Shown piece after piece: positions 16,525 through 25,458 of a stretch of DNA of 64,000 bases (the stretch's first letter is position 1; each line of letters starts with the position of its first letter). A program made the position numbers and the translations under genes. The stretch is from the NCBI RefSeq assembly GCF_014697425.1, contig NZ_JACJRU010000023.1, positions 1 through 64,000 on the forward strand, written 5' to 3'. Source of the DNA: Nostoc sp. FACHB-110. Its GTDB lineage: Bacteria > Cyanobacteriota > Cyanobacteriia > Cyanobacteriales > Nostocaceae. The notes beneath the pieces were generated by a model. It was not told the origin of the DNA. It did no database searches and saw only the letters and a list, made by a program, of their open reading frames with translations.

Positions 16525-16624
16525 AGGCGTTGCCTAAATCCGGCGTAAATTCAGGTTTTTCAACCAAGACAACTCAATGTTTTGGGCTGAAAAACAAAAT
16601 TTATGCCCTGAATGAGCAACGCCT
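16525..16624. repeat. 100-bp imperfect palindrome (MITE-like)
   Basis: Ends are AGGCGTTGC (16525-16533) and its inverse GCAACGCCT (16616-16624). Inner matching parts are TAAATT and TTTTTCA on the left against TGAAAAA and AATTTA on the right. The whole can fold into one long imperfect stem. It ends 13 bp from the 3' end of the next minus-strand gene and could also terminate it. Confidence 0.65.
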
Positions 16625-16637
16625 ATAATCACCATAA

Positions 16638-17915
16638 TTAACGCAAACCTTCACCATCAATAGCACTGTAAGCATCACTGGCTAATAGTCCTAGCCAAGG
16701 GTCAGAATTAGGTGTCAAAAATAGTTGAGCGTAAACTTTATCGTTTAATTTCGCCAAGTCGCTTGTCTGAGCATCTTGCAAAAACCACTGATGAATTTGG
16801 CTATGTAGCATATATTCGTTTCTTACCGTATCTAAAGCCATTAAAGCTTCAAATTTATTGATTGTTTTTAATAAATTTCCAGTTTCAGCTTTGGTATTGA
16901 GGAATTTTTTGGCTGTAATTAAAGAGATGCTATTTTGATCTAGTTTGGCATCAGCAGCATAAAGTTGAGCAATTTTATTCCAGGCTTCTTGGTCAGTAAT
17001 TGCTGCTAAATTTTCTCGATTTTGGGTAGTGTTAGGCCGCAAAGCATTCAGCATTGGGTTTTCTATTGCCATTTTGGTAACAGCGAGAGAACCAGCAATT
17101 TCGGCTGTTGGTTGATTTGTATTGCTTAACTTTGGTGGTGACTGAATACCCAAACGAGATAAATCAGCTTGCCATTGGGATTGGATAGCATTTAGGCGAT
17201 CGCTATGGTATTTTTGTAAGAACGCTTGGCGTTGTGCCAAAGGAACTTTGCTGTATTCTTTGGCTACAACCTCAGCCTGTTGTAACTGGCGTAAAAACGC
17301 CTGCGGACTATACAATCCTGGTATCGCATCAATTGGACGGCCTGACTCATCTAACACATAATGAATGCTATTACCCGTAATTGTACGCTCTATTTTCCGC
17401 CCATCGCCGAAATCAATTGTAATTTTTGGTACAGGACGTACTGATTGCCAATGTAAAATAAACCGATTTTGTAGTGCTTGAGAAATTGCTGCGTTAGGGT
17501 ATAGTGCAACTCGAAAAAAGCGGCTATTAGCACAACTTAAATCCTCATCCAATCGCCCAAGCAAACGCAGAGATAAAATTGGTTTACCACTAGCTTTAGC
17601 CGCAGCTTTAGCTTGTTCTAAATCTGTGTACCAATACAAATGCGAGGCGTAGCAGTCTCGCTGTTGACAGAGTGCATCTAAAGCAGCTCGAATTTTAGCA
17701 TTAGGAACTGTCGCACCTAAAACGCCTGTGTTGAGTGCATCTTGATGAGATTTGAGAAATGTTTGCAATCCTTGAGGCCCTTGTTTGCGTAAAGTAGCGA
17801 CTTCTTGAGACAACAAAGATGTTTCCTTAACCGGGGTTTGTGCATTAGCTGTAGGTAAATAACTAAAAATTGCTAACATCACAATTAGGGAATTCTTAAC
17901 GTTTGTAAATTTCAT
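16638..17915 (-). CDS. Exported protein with thioredoxin-fold-like region
   Basis: 425 residues with a signal peptide (LIVMLAIFSYLPTANA, cut before QTPVK). Residues about 85-185 (LYWYTDLEQAKAAAKASGKP, ILSLRLLGRLDEDLSCANSR, FFRVALYPNAAISQALQNRF) resemble thioredoxin-like domains used in periplasmic proteins, but the CxxC is replaced by a single Cys in LSCANSRFF. A cytosine-rich pair also occurs at LCQQRDCY. The C-terminal half is helical and unrecognised. Role unknown; redox catalysis by a CxxC is unlikely. Confidence 0.65.
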   Translation of the reverse strand: MKFTNVKNSLIVMLAIFSYLPTANAQTPVKETSLLSQEVATLRKQGPQGLQTFLKSHQDALNTGVLGATVPNAKIRAALDALCQQRDCYASHLYWYTDLEQAKAAAKASGKPILSLRLLGRLDEDLSCANSRFFRVALYPNAAISQALQNRFILHWQSVRPVPKITIDFGDGRKIERTITGNSIHYVLDESGRPIDAIPGLYSPQAFLRQLQQAEVVAKEYSKVPLAQRQAFLQKYHSDRLNAIQSQWQADLSRLGIQSPPKLSNTNQPTAEIAGSLAVTKMAIENPMLNALRPNTTQNRENLAAITDQEAWNKIAQLYAADAKLDQNSISLITAKKFLNTKAETGNLLKTINKFEALMALDTVRNEYMLHSQIHQWFLQDAQTSDLAKLNDKVYAQLFLTPNSDPWLGLLASDAYSAIDGEGLR

Positions 17916-18449
17916 ATATTTTGGAGACTTAATTTCTCACTATTTTTATAGCTTATCGAAGCTGGCAATTGCACAATCAGTAGGTTTATGACTGCACAGC
18001 AAATATAAAGACTTAATAGAGGCTTTTAAAGTTTCTGCCTGTAATTGAGATTAATTTAGTTAATATTTAGTTACAATTAATATTTAGGTTTCTAATTTAT
18101 TTTAAATTCACATAAATAACGTATTTAGATCGTAAAATGCGCGCATCAAGCATATTTACATAAAGTTGGCTATAAATAAAAATCAGTATTTTTCCGCTTT
18201 ATCTCTTTGCAGATTTGCTTCTATATTGCTTATAGTTGCGTTGTGAGCCGCGTTAGCAAATCCAATATTTATTAAATCAGTGTGTATCTATAGTGCGTTT
18301 TGAGTTGCTTTGAGTGTTTTATATTGCATTCATTGGTTTGACATAGCAACATACATAGTCAGTGATTTGCCATGAGCGATATAAATCAGAATTTTTGGTT
18401 TAAAGCATGACGCAACTAAAGCCTTAAGTTCAAAAATTTATTCACCATA
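17916..18449. other. Divergent intergenic region
   Basis: 534 bp between divergent genes, AT-rich, no ORF with a start and ribosome site, no recognisable RNA. It must carry the promoters of both neighbours. Confidence 0.45.
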
Positions 18450-18773
18450 ATGAAACTATTTAGTCTGACTCTGCTGTTATTACTGTTAGGTACAGTCTCT
18501 AATTTCATGGCTACTCCATGCCAAGCTCAAACTGCCAGTGATTCAAACATTGATACCTCTGATAATGTTTCGTCTCAAAAAGTTTCTGCTAACAATAAAC
18601 TGGATGCACAATCACCAGTAGATAAAGCAGAAAATTCTGCTAATAATAAAGCAAATGTCATCTCTGAAAATACAGAGCAGGCATCTTCTGTTAATGTTAA
18701 CCAAGCTAACCAAGTTAACTTTCGGATTCCGATTAGCAGCCGAATCTTTGCTGTTCCTTCAATGCGACAGTAA
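18450..18773 (+). CDS. Small exported hypothetical protein
   Basis: 107 residues. A signal peptide (LFSLTLLLLLLGTVSNFMAT, then PCQAQ) is followed by a Ser/Asn/Ala-rich, probably disordered segment (SSQKVSANNKLDAQSPVDKA) and a short C-terminal tail VNFRIPISSRIFAVPSMRQ that looks more ordered. No family recognised. A strong terminator hairpin lies 28 bp after the stop. Confidence 0.6.
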   Translation: MKLFSLTLLLLLLGTVSNFMATPCQAQTASDSNIDTSDNVSSQKVSANNKLDAQSPVDKAENSANNKANVISENTEQASSVNVNQANQVNFRIPISSRIFAVPSMRQ

Positions 18774-18800
18774 ATTAGAGATTTTGCTATATATACAAAT

Positions 18801-18833
18801 AAATCCCCGACTTTTTGAAAAAGTCGGGGATTT
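18801..18833 (+). terminator. Intrinsic terminator
   Basis: AAATCCCCGACTTTT pairs perfectly with AAAAGTCGGGGATTT around a very short loop, ending in T residues. It is 28 bp beyond the stop of the gene ending at 18773. A hairpin with the same core (CCCCGACTTT..AAAGTCGGGG) is at 36471. Confidence 0.85.
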
Positions 18834-18916
18834 CATATTGCTACTAAGGGACTTCCAACTAAAAAAATAGACAATCACTGTGTAGGCAAAAAACGCTTTA
18901 GCCAGTAGTGAAGAGC

Positions 18917-19061
18917 TAATACCAATTCACAATTCGTGGCGGACGCGACGCTCGTTCCGACGCTCAAAGATTCGCTAACGCTGCGCTATCGCAATCAAAA
19001 AATTAGACGCAGCAGAGCTTTGGGGGTTTACATCTGTATCAGATTTTTCGTGAAGAGCTAA
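18917..19061. repeat. MITE-like repeat copy 1, flanked by 12-bp direct repeats
   Basis: Starts TAATACCAATTC and ends in GGGTTTACATCTGTATC, AGATTTTTCGTG. The same start and end motifs occur at 41657-41748. GTGAAGAGCTAA lies on both sides (18908-18919 and 19050-19061), as a target duplication or slip would leave. The middle holds an extra GC-rich block (GGACGCGACGCTCGTTCCGA) absent from the other copy. Confidence 0.65.
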
Positions 19062-19233
19062 GATGATAATTTTTGCTAGCTACTAAGTATAAGTATGTCT
19101 TTTGAAGTATTGTTGTTAATTTTCTACTTATCCTATCCCCCTGGAAGGGATTAATGATCTATCATGCAAAAAAATACATAGAGCTATTACTTAGCTTTGA
19201 CTATGTACTCTGGTCTCTATTGAGGAATTGATT

Positions 19234-20349
19234 GTGGTTGCTACTCCAGAAAAATTGCAACACACCCACGAGCATCTACCAAGCCAAGATCGTGTAGCGG
19301 TATTGCTTATGGGTTACGGTGAAGTCGAAAGTTACGAAGATTTTGCGAACTATAACGAACAAGCCTTAAATTTACTCACAGCAAAATTCGCTCCTGTCCC
19401 AACGTGGATTTACCCGCCTCTAGCAAGGCTGCTAGCTTTATTTGACCGCCATGAATGGGGTCATACGCACCACGATTTCATCTCGCCACACAATGCTATT
19501 TTTGAAAAGCAACGCGCAGGTATTGAACAAAATTTACAAGCTAAGTGGGGCGATCGCGTTAAAGTTTTCAAAGCTTTTAACTTTTGTGCGCCGTTTTTAC
19601 CAAAGCAGGTTTTAACAGAAATTCACAATCAGGGATTTGAGAAACTACTGATTTACCCGTTGTTGGTTGTTGATTCTATATTCACTAGTGGAATTGCGAT
19701 TGAACAAGTCAACAATGCTTTAGCAGAAATAGCTGATGGAGAAGAACACTGGGTAAAAGGCCAGCGTTATATTCCTTCTTTCTACAACGAATCTGGCTAC
19801 ATTAATTTGATGGCGCATCTAGTAGAAGAAAAAATTAACGCTGACTTAGCCGCAAATTACTTACCTTCCCAAATCGGTATCGTGTTGATGAATCATGGTT
19901 GTCCCCACAAAGCCAAAGGTTTCACCTCTGGGATTACCGAAAGTCAAGCACTATATGATTTAGTTCGGGATAAATTAATTAATCGTTATCCTTTAATCTC
20001 GGTGGGTTGGTTAAATCACGACACCCCCTTAATTGAATGGACGCAGCCAAACGCCGAACAAGCTGCTAAAAATCTGATTCAATTAGGTGCAAAAGCCATT
20101 ATATTTATGCCTATTGGCTTTGCTACAGAAAACCACGAAACTCTGTTAGATGTACATCATATTATCCATGCTTTAGAAAAACAGCATTCGGGTGTGGATT
20201 ATATACAGATGGATTGTGTAAATGACAACCCAGAATTTTTGGCAATGGCCGCAGAATGGGCAAATCCATATATTAGCCAATTATTGTCAGAGGAAGCTTT
20301 GACGGTGAATACCCACATCAGTGAACATCATCATCACCACCATCATTAA
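19234..20349 (+). CDS. Ferrochelatase-like protein with natural C-terminal His tail
   Basis: 371 residues. GTG at 19234 is chosen because TGAGGA ends seven bases upstream; a TTG at 19228 is too close to it. The HemH-like chelatase fold shows in VAVLLMGYGEVESYEDFANY, the repeated half IGIVLMNHGCPHKAKGFTSG, and FMPIGFATENHETLLDVHHI, where the His and Glu are at the position of the metal-insertion residues. It diverges from standard HemH, so substrate could be another tetrapyrrole or metal. The C-terminus is SEHHHHHHH, a run of seven histidines that may bind or store metal. Convergent with the FMN reductase. Confidence 0.8.
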   Translation: MVATPEKLQHTHEHLPSQDRVAVLLMGYGEVESYEDFANYNEQALNLLTAKFAPVPTWIYPPLARLLALFDRHEWGHTHHDFISPHNAIFEKQRAGIEQNLQAKWGDRVKVFKAFNFCAPFLPKQVLTEIHNQGFEKLLIYPLLVVDSIFTSGIAIEQVNNALAEIADGEEHWVKGQRYIPSFYNESGYINLMAHLVEEKINADLAANYLPSQIGIVLMNHGCPHKAKGFTSGITESQALYDLVRDKLINRYPLISVGWLNHDTPLIEWTQPNAEQAAKNLIQLGAKAIIFMPIGFATENHETLLDVHHIIHALEKQHSGVDYIQMDCVNDNPEFLAMAAEWANPYISQLLSEEALTVNTHISEHHHHHHH

Positions 20350-20407
20350 TTTAGGTAATGTAGCAGGGTGGGTTAAATTTAACTCACTACCCTAAATTTT
20401 AGATTTT

Positions 20408-20460
20408 AAATTTTGGATTTTGGATTGCTTGCTTGACTCGCAAATCCAAAATCCAAATTT
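20408..20460. terminator. Bidirectional hairpin between convergent genes
   Basis: Left arm AAATTTTGGATTTTGGATT (20408-20426) pairs with AATCCAAAATCCAAATTT (20443-20460). The arms are built from a 7-bp unit (TTTTGGA), a heptameric repeat style common in Nostoc. It lies between the stops at 20349 and 20463 and is placed to end both transcripts. Confidence 0.7.
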
Positions 20461-20462
20461 AT

Positions 20463-21008
20463 TTAATTGACTCCTTTGAGTTTGCGAGTGCTATCAACTA
20501 AACTTTGGGCAAATTGGTCAAATCTTTGAGACAATTTTTCATCTAACAGCTTACCTTCAGGACTAAAAGCATTCCACGCTTGCCCAATAGCAATTTGTTC
20601 AGGAATTACCCAACCATGTACCCAACGGACAATTAACCGTAAATCGTTGAGTGCGTTGCTGTTAGATTGTCCGCCTAACACACTAATTAGTCCAGTGACT
20701 TTTCCCGATAGTTCGTCAAAGCTCATTAAATCAAGGGCATTTTTTAGCACACCGCTAACGCCGCCATGATACTCTGGTGTCGCTAAAATTAATCCGTCTG
20801 TACTACTCACAGTCTCACGTAAGCGCTGCACATCTGGATAGTCTGGATACTCTTTTTCGCCATTGCACAATGGTAGCTGCAACTGTCGCAAATCTAAAAT
20901 CTCTACCTCTGCACCGATGGCTTCTAAACGTTGTGCCGCTACTTGTAAAGCCAGTTGCGTATAGGATTTGGATCTTAAGCTACCACCAATACCGACAATC
21001 TTTACCAT
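20463..21008 (-). CDS. NADPH-dependent FMN reductase family protein
   Basis: 181 residues. Flavodoxin-like fold: the phosphate loop GIGGSLRSKSYTQLAL binds FMN, and the LILATPEYHGGVSGVLKNAL motif is the usual second flavin-binding loop of the NAD(P)H-dependent reductase/ArsH/chromate reductase group. ISVLGGQSNSNALNDLR follows as the third loop. Reduces FMN, quinones or similar acceptors; the physiological acceptor is unknown. Normal length for the family. Upstream sequence GGATGAG precedes the ATG at a long spacing. Confidence 0.88.
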   Translation of the reverse strand: MVKIVGIGGSLRSKSYTQLALQVAAQRLEAIGAEVEILDLRQLQLPLCNGEKEYPDYPDVQRLRETVSSTDGLILATPEYHGGVSGVLKNALDLMSFDELSGKVTGLISVLGGQSNSNALNDLRLIVRWVHGWVIPEQIAIGQAWNAFSPEGKLLDEKLSQRFDQFAQSLVDSTRKLKGVN

Positions 21009-21421
21009 AACTTACTCATCCTTGAGGAATATATCGCTAATAGAGAAATTTTTTTTAAAAGTCATAGTCATTACGATTATGTCTATAATAGCGATTTATT
21101 TGTTTATGGTCAAATTTCCGTAGCGCAATCAAGCAAAAATGCCGAAAGTGATGAGAACAGGTCAATCAACTGGAAATTCCTTCAAAACTCTCATGTTGCT
21201 AATACTCTGTCAGAATTCATTTAAATTCATCCCACCCAGGGGGACAATTTATCCCACTTAGTGGGCTTCCTTGAGTAGCATGGGTAAAGATAGTAAAGAA
21301 TAGTTTTGTACAGAAGCTAGACTAGATAAAAAACCCTGATTTCCAGTTATTGCAATTTTTGCTAGAAGAAGAGGCATAAATCAAGCGCAAAGCTCATGCC
21401 AGCAGATAAAAGGTAAGTGAT
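21009..21421. promoter_or_regulatory. Divergent promoter region of FMN reductase and ftsH
   Basis: 413 bp separating divergent genes. It contains CCCACTTAGTGGG (near 21254), a small perfect hairpin in front of ftsH, preceded by CCACCCAGGGGGACAA. It may be an operator or part of the ftsH leader, but no known binding motif can be assigned. Otherwise AT-rich and empty. Confidence 0.4.
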
Positions 21422-23383
21422 ATGAAAAATTTTGGGAGAAAGGCATTGATGCAACAGCGATCGCCGATGTTACAGGTTCAGCCAGAGTTAAACTTAACTA
21501 ATAACAAGCGATGGCCCCACCAACGTCAAGGGCGAAAGTCAAAACCTGTTGCTTGGACTGGGGCATTAATCGCCAGTTTAGTGATGTTGCCAAGTATTGT
21601 TGGTGGTACACCTGCCCTGGCACAGAGAGCAGAGCGCGAAATATCTTATGGTGAACTCATCAAAAGAACTGAACGAGGTGAAGTTAAAAAAGTTGAACTA
21701 GACGAAACAGAACAAGTCGCCAAAGTTTATCTCCAAGGTCAAAAGCCAGATACACCACCATTACAAGTCCGACTGTTAAATCAAAATACTGAACTAATTA
21801 ATAAACTCAAAGCCAAAAACGTTGAGTTTGGCGAAGTCTCCTCTGCCAATAGTCGGGCGGCTGTAGGCTTATTAATCAACCTGATGTGGATTTTGCCTTT
21901 GGTAGCTTTAATGTTACTGTTTTTGCGCCGTTCCACCAATGCTTCTAGCCAAGCGATGAACTTTGGTAAATCGAGAGCGCGGTTTCAAATGGAAGCCAAA
22001 ACAGGAGTCAAGTTTGACGATGTAGCTGGTGTAGAAGAAGCCAAAGAAGAATTACAAGAAGTTGTCACTTTTTTGAAACAGCCAGAAAGATTTACCGCCG
22101 TAGGGGCGCGCATTCCTAAAGGCGTGTTGTTAATTGGGCCTCCAGGTACAGGTAAAACTTTACTGGCAAAAGCGATCGCTGGGGAAGCAGGCGTACCTTT
22201 TTTCAGCATTTCCGGTTCGGAATTTGTGGAAATGTTTGTTGGTGTAGGTGCGTCCCGTGTACGCGATTTGTTTAAAAAAGCCAAAGAAAACGCCCCTTGT
22301 CTAATATTTATTGATGAAATCGACGCTGTAGGTAGACAACGAGGTGCAGGTATTGGCGGCGGTAACGATGAACGGGAACAAACCCTCAACCAGTTGCTCA
22401 CGGAAATGGATGGTTTTGAAGGCAATACAGGCATCATTATTATTGCTGCTACCAACCGTCCAGACGTATTAGACGCAGCCTTGTTACGTCCCGGACGCTT
22501 TGACAGACAAGTAATTGTCGATGCGCCAGACTTAAAAGGACGTTGGGAAATATTGCAAGTTCACGCCCGCAATAAGAAAATTGATGAAAGTGTATCATTA
22601 GAAGCGATCGCTCGCCGGACTCCTGGTTTTACTGGTGCAGATTTAGCTAACTTACTCAACGAAGCAGCTATTCTCACCGCCAGAAGACGGAAAGACGCTA
22701 TTACCATCCTCGAAATTGACGATGCTGTAGATAGAGTCGTCGCTGGGATGGAAGGTACTCCCTTAGTAGACAGCAAAAACAAACGCTTAATTGCTTACCA
22801 TGAAGTTGGACACGCCTTAATTGGCACATTACTCAAAGACCATGACCCTGTACAAAAAGTTACTCTCATTCCTCGCGGTCAAGCTTTGGGCTTAACTTGG
22901 TTTACACCCAACGAAGAACAAGGCTTAATTTCTCGTTCGCAACTCAAAGCCAGAATTACCGCTACTTTAGGTGGCCGTGCTGCTGAAGAGATTGTATTTG
23001 GTAAGCCAGAAGTAACTACAGGTGCAGGAGATGACCTACAAAAAGTTACAAGCATGGCAAGGCAAATGGTAACACGCTTTGGTATGTCTGATTTAGGGCC
23101 TTTATCTCTAGAAAATCAAAGTGGCGAGGTCTTTTTAGGACGCGACTGGATGAACAAATCAGAGTATTCTGAAGAAATTGCGAGCAAAATTGATTCGCAA
23201 GTCCGCGAAATTATCAACTCTTGTTATCAAAAGGCAAAAGAATTACTGCAAGAGAATCGCATCGCTCTCGAAAATTTAGTAGATTTGCTAGCCGAGCAGG
23301 AGACTATTGAAGGCGAGGTATTTCGGAAAATTGTCAGGGAATATCATCAGGTAGCTGACGAAAAATTTGCTGTACCTAATTAA
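21422..23383 (+). CDS. ftsH: ATP-dependent zinc metalloprotease FtsH
   Basis: 653 residues. Membrane AAA+ protease that degrades damaged membrane proteins, in cyanobacteria notably photosystem II D1. Two membrane segments (about 42-60 and 149-168) frame the lumenal FtsH-extracellular domain; Walker A GPPGTGKT at 239-246, Walker B LIFIDEID at 294-301, second region of homology AATNRPDVLDAALLRPGRFD, and the zinc site HEVGH at 460-464. The N-terminus has an extra 40-residue basic stretch before the first membrane helix. Which of the cyanobacterial FtsH paralogues it is cannot be fixed here. Confidence 0.95.
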   Translation: MKNFGRKALMQQRSPMLQVQPELNLTNNKRWPHQRQGRKSKPVAWTGALIASLVMLPSIVGGTPALAQRAEREISYGELIKRTERGEVKKVELDETEQVAKVYLQGQKPDTPPLQVRLLNQNTELINKLKAKNVEFGEVSSANSRAAVGLLINLMWILPLVALMLLFLRRSTNASSQAMNFGKSRARFQMEAKTGVKFDDVAGVEEAKEELQEVVTFLKQPERFTAVGARIPKGVLLIGPPGTGKTLLAKAIAGEAGVPFFSISGSEFVEMFVGVGASRVRDLFKKAKENAPCLIFIDEIDAVGRQRGAGIGGGNDEREQTLNQLLTEMDGFEGNTGIIIIAATNRPDVLDAALLRPGRFDRQVIVDAPDLKGRWEILQVHARNKKIDESVSLEAIARRTPGFTGADLANLLNEAAILTARRRKDAITILEIDDAVDRVVAGMEGTPLVDSKNKRLIAYHEVGHALIGTLLKDHDPVQKVTLIPRGQALGLTWFTPNEEQGLISRSQLKARITATLGGRAAEEIVFGKPEVTTGAGDDLQKVTSMARQMVTRFGMSDLGPLSLENQSGEVFLGRDWMNKSEYSEEIASKIDSQVREIINSCYQKAKELLQENRIALENLVDLLAEQETIEGEVFRKIVREYHQVADEKFAVPN

Positions 23384-23409
23384 TAGGTTTGGCTATAAGT
23401 TACTAATTT

Positions 23410-23438
23410 GTAGAGATATTGCTATGCAATGTCTCTAC
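23410..23438 (+). terminator. Hairpin after ftsH
   Basis: GTAGAGATATTGC pairs with GCAATGTCTCTAC around a short loop, followed by a T-rich stretch, 26 bp after the ftsH stop. The same GTAGAGA..TCTCTAC hairpin type is at 60961, so it is also a dispersed repeat. Confidence 0.65.
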
Positions 23439-23666
23439 TTTAAATTTAGCTATGATAAAAAATCCTCCAGTCACTACTAGAGGATAAGCTAATTGCTCTA
23501 ATTTAGGATGTTTTTCTTTCCCAAATTATAGCAAGATTGATCAGTATAAATGTGCCAAAATGGCAGAAAAAATACCTTCTTACAACCAGTTGTAGTTAAA
23601 GAAAATAACCTAGGGTGGGAGTAGAGTTGAGGCAGTAGTCATACCCTTTTTCAAAGTAACTCATTC

Positions 23667-24386
23667 TTAGTAACCGAAATCACGCTGATTCTTTGACTCT
23701 TGAATGACAATTTTTGACTCTCTACTAGCAATTTGCTGCTGAGTAAACATTTCTCGCAACACTAATGCTGGGTCAACGTAGTTATTAGCATATTTCAATC
23801 CCCAGTGGAGATGCGGCCCAGTGGTACGTCCTGTCATCCCTACACGACCAATCCTCACTCCTGTGGGAATTACTTGACCTTCCCAAATGAGAATTCCACC
23901 ATTACGGTCTATCAAATATCGCCGTCCGCTGCTTGCCTCGACATGACCTTCCAAATGGCAATAGGTATGTTCCCATTCGCCAGATTTAATGACTATATAA
24001 GTACCACAAGCAGTGCGTTGGCTTTGCTTGCCGTAGGCATCACCTACTTTAATTACTGTACCTGTCCACCAATTGCGAATATAACTACCTTGCGGTGCTG
24101 CTATATCTAAGCCTCCATGAAATTCCCAATTTCCACCACCCGTAGCAGAACGACGATAACCAAAGGGTGATGTATATGCTTGAAAGTTTTCTACAGGAAA
24201 AGAAGCTGCTAACCAAGCATTACTTCTTGTTGCTTGTTTTTGTTGTACTTCTCTGGCTCTAACTATTTCCATTTTAGGTATTAGAGTACTCACACTTGCT
24301 ATACCTAAACCTAGAACTAATAAAGTTGCTCCAGACAGTAATATTTTCTGTGGTTTTTTGCCTATACTTTGATGTGTTATTTTCAC
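23667..24386 (-). CDS. M23 (LytM-type) peptidoglycan metallopeptidase
   Basis: 239 residues from a GTG start. A single N-terminal membrane segment (ILLSGATLLVLGLGIASVST) anchors or exports it. The M23 zinc site is intact: HGGLDIAAPQG gives the first His and Asp, and GPHLHWGLKY the HxH pair; YCHLEGH is also present. These enzymes cleave peptide cross-bridges in peptidoglycan or act as non-catalytic activators of amidases. All metal ligands are present, so catalysis is likely. A Cys pair (TACGTYI and TYCHLE) may form a disulphide. Confidence 0.85.
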   Translation of the reverse strand: MKITHQSIGKKPQKILLSGATLLVLGLGIASVSTLIPKMEIVRAREVQQKQATRSNAWLAASFPVENFQAYTSPFGYRRSATGGGNWEFHGGLDIAAPQGSYIRNWWTGTVIKVGDAYGKQSQRTACGTYIVIKSGEWEHTYCHLEGHVEASSGRRYLIDRNGGILIWEGQVIPTGVRIGRVGMTGRTTGPHLHWGLKYANNYVDPALVLREMFTQQQIASRESKIVIQESKNQRDFGY

Positions 24387-24821
24387 AGGAATATCTGTAA
24401 TTTTTTATATTTTTTGGTTAATTAATTTACTTATTTTTGGTGTACTTAAGTATTACTCTCTATGGCATCAATTAGCTAAAAATGTTTTTTGTCTAATTCA
24501 CTTTTCAACAAAATTGCAACATAAAAGTGTCCGGCTTTAGCTTTGACCCGCTTATATTAGCAGGTTTTACTAGCCTCGAATAATCATTTGTTGATAATTT
24601 TGCAGATTTTTTAAAATATTTAAAGACTATTTTTACAATATATGCTTATCTGCTATCTACTTCAAATTAACAGTTCAATTGACAGATATTAAGTATATAC
24701 TTAAGTAAATGTAATACATAATAATATCCCCAGCTTCTTGAATGAAGTTGGGGATCTAGAGCTTAATAATCTTCACTAATCAACTAAGAACGCTATAAAT
24801 AGAAGGTATTAGTAATAAAAA
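24387..24821. other. Intergenic, AT-rich
   Basis: 435 bp between two minus-strand genes. It holds the terminator at 24726-24755 and the promoter of the M23 gene; nothing else can be supported. Confidence 0.45.
24726..24755 (-). terminator. Intrinsic terminator of the gene at 24822
   Basis: ATCCCCAGCTTC pairs with GAAGTTGGGGAT (one G-T pair) around a six-base loop, 67 bp beyond the stop of the minus-strand gene. On the minus strand it is followed by an AT-rich tract. Confidence 0.75.
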
Positions 24822-25202
24822 TTACTTAACTTCATTGGCAGGAAACTTAGGCACTTTGCCCTTTTTGACAGCTACCACTACATCAAAGGTAGAACAATAA
24901 GAAAATGTGACATTGTTAGCTTTGTTGTAAAGATTCACTACCGAACCAGCACCACCAGGCTGAATGCCGATTGGTTCTAAATCGCCAAAGAAGAAACGAC
25001 GTAATTGATCTCCGCTACCAAACACACCTTTATTTTTGGCAATCAAATCAATTTGTTGTTGAGGTGTCAAACCTGTAACGTCTTTCCCCTCAGCAGCTAC
25101 GGCTTGAGTTAATAAAGGGTTAACAGCCTGCATTGGCACATCCGCAAAACTCAACAAACCAGCTAGAGCAGCACCTGTAACTAATGAAGAAGCGAGTTTC
25201 AT
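24822..25202 (-). CDS. Exported hypothetical protein
   Basis: 126 residues with a signal peptide (MKLASSLVTGAALAGLLSFA, with a likely cut near QAVAA). The mature part of about 85 residues reads DVTGLTPQQQIDLIAKNKGV, FGSGDQLRRFFFGDLEPIGI, and ends with FDVVVAVKKGKVPKFPANEV. One cysteine. No family recognised. The size and location suggest a small thylakoid-lumen or periplasmic protein; that is inference. Confidence 0.65.
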   Translation of the reverse strand: MKLASSLVTGAALAGLLSFADVPMQAVNPLLTQAVAAEGKDVTGLTPQQQIDLIAKNKGVFGSGDQLRRFFFGDLEPIGIQPGGAGSVVNLYNKANNVTFSYCSTFDVVVAVKKGKVPKFPANEVK

Positions 25203-25458
25203 TTGTAAATTCCTGATGTTTGAACTTTGTAACTATCCAAAGCATCTCAGACACAAGTGAAGCTCATCTGAAACTCAGCTATAAATTTTCTGAATTTATT
25301 CGTTCAGGAGATTCAGTGTAAACTCAGCATTTTCTCAGGTAATTGTGTTCTGAAGGAATTTTATCTAATTCTCAAGCTTATCTCAGATTTCTCTCACCTA
25401 GACTTAAGCTAGAAAGTTTAGTATTGTTGACATAATTTATCTTGCCAATGGTGTTGCG

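Noticed and set aside
21240..21270. Hairpin before ftsH as a riboswitch
   Set aside because: Only a single short CCCAC/GTGGG hairpin; no larger conserved aptamer-like fold could be seen.
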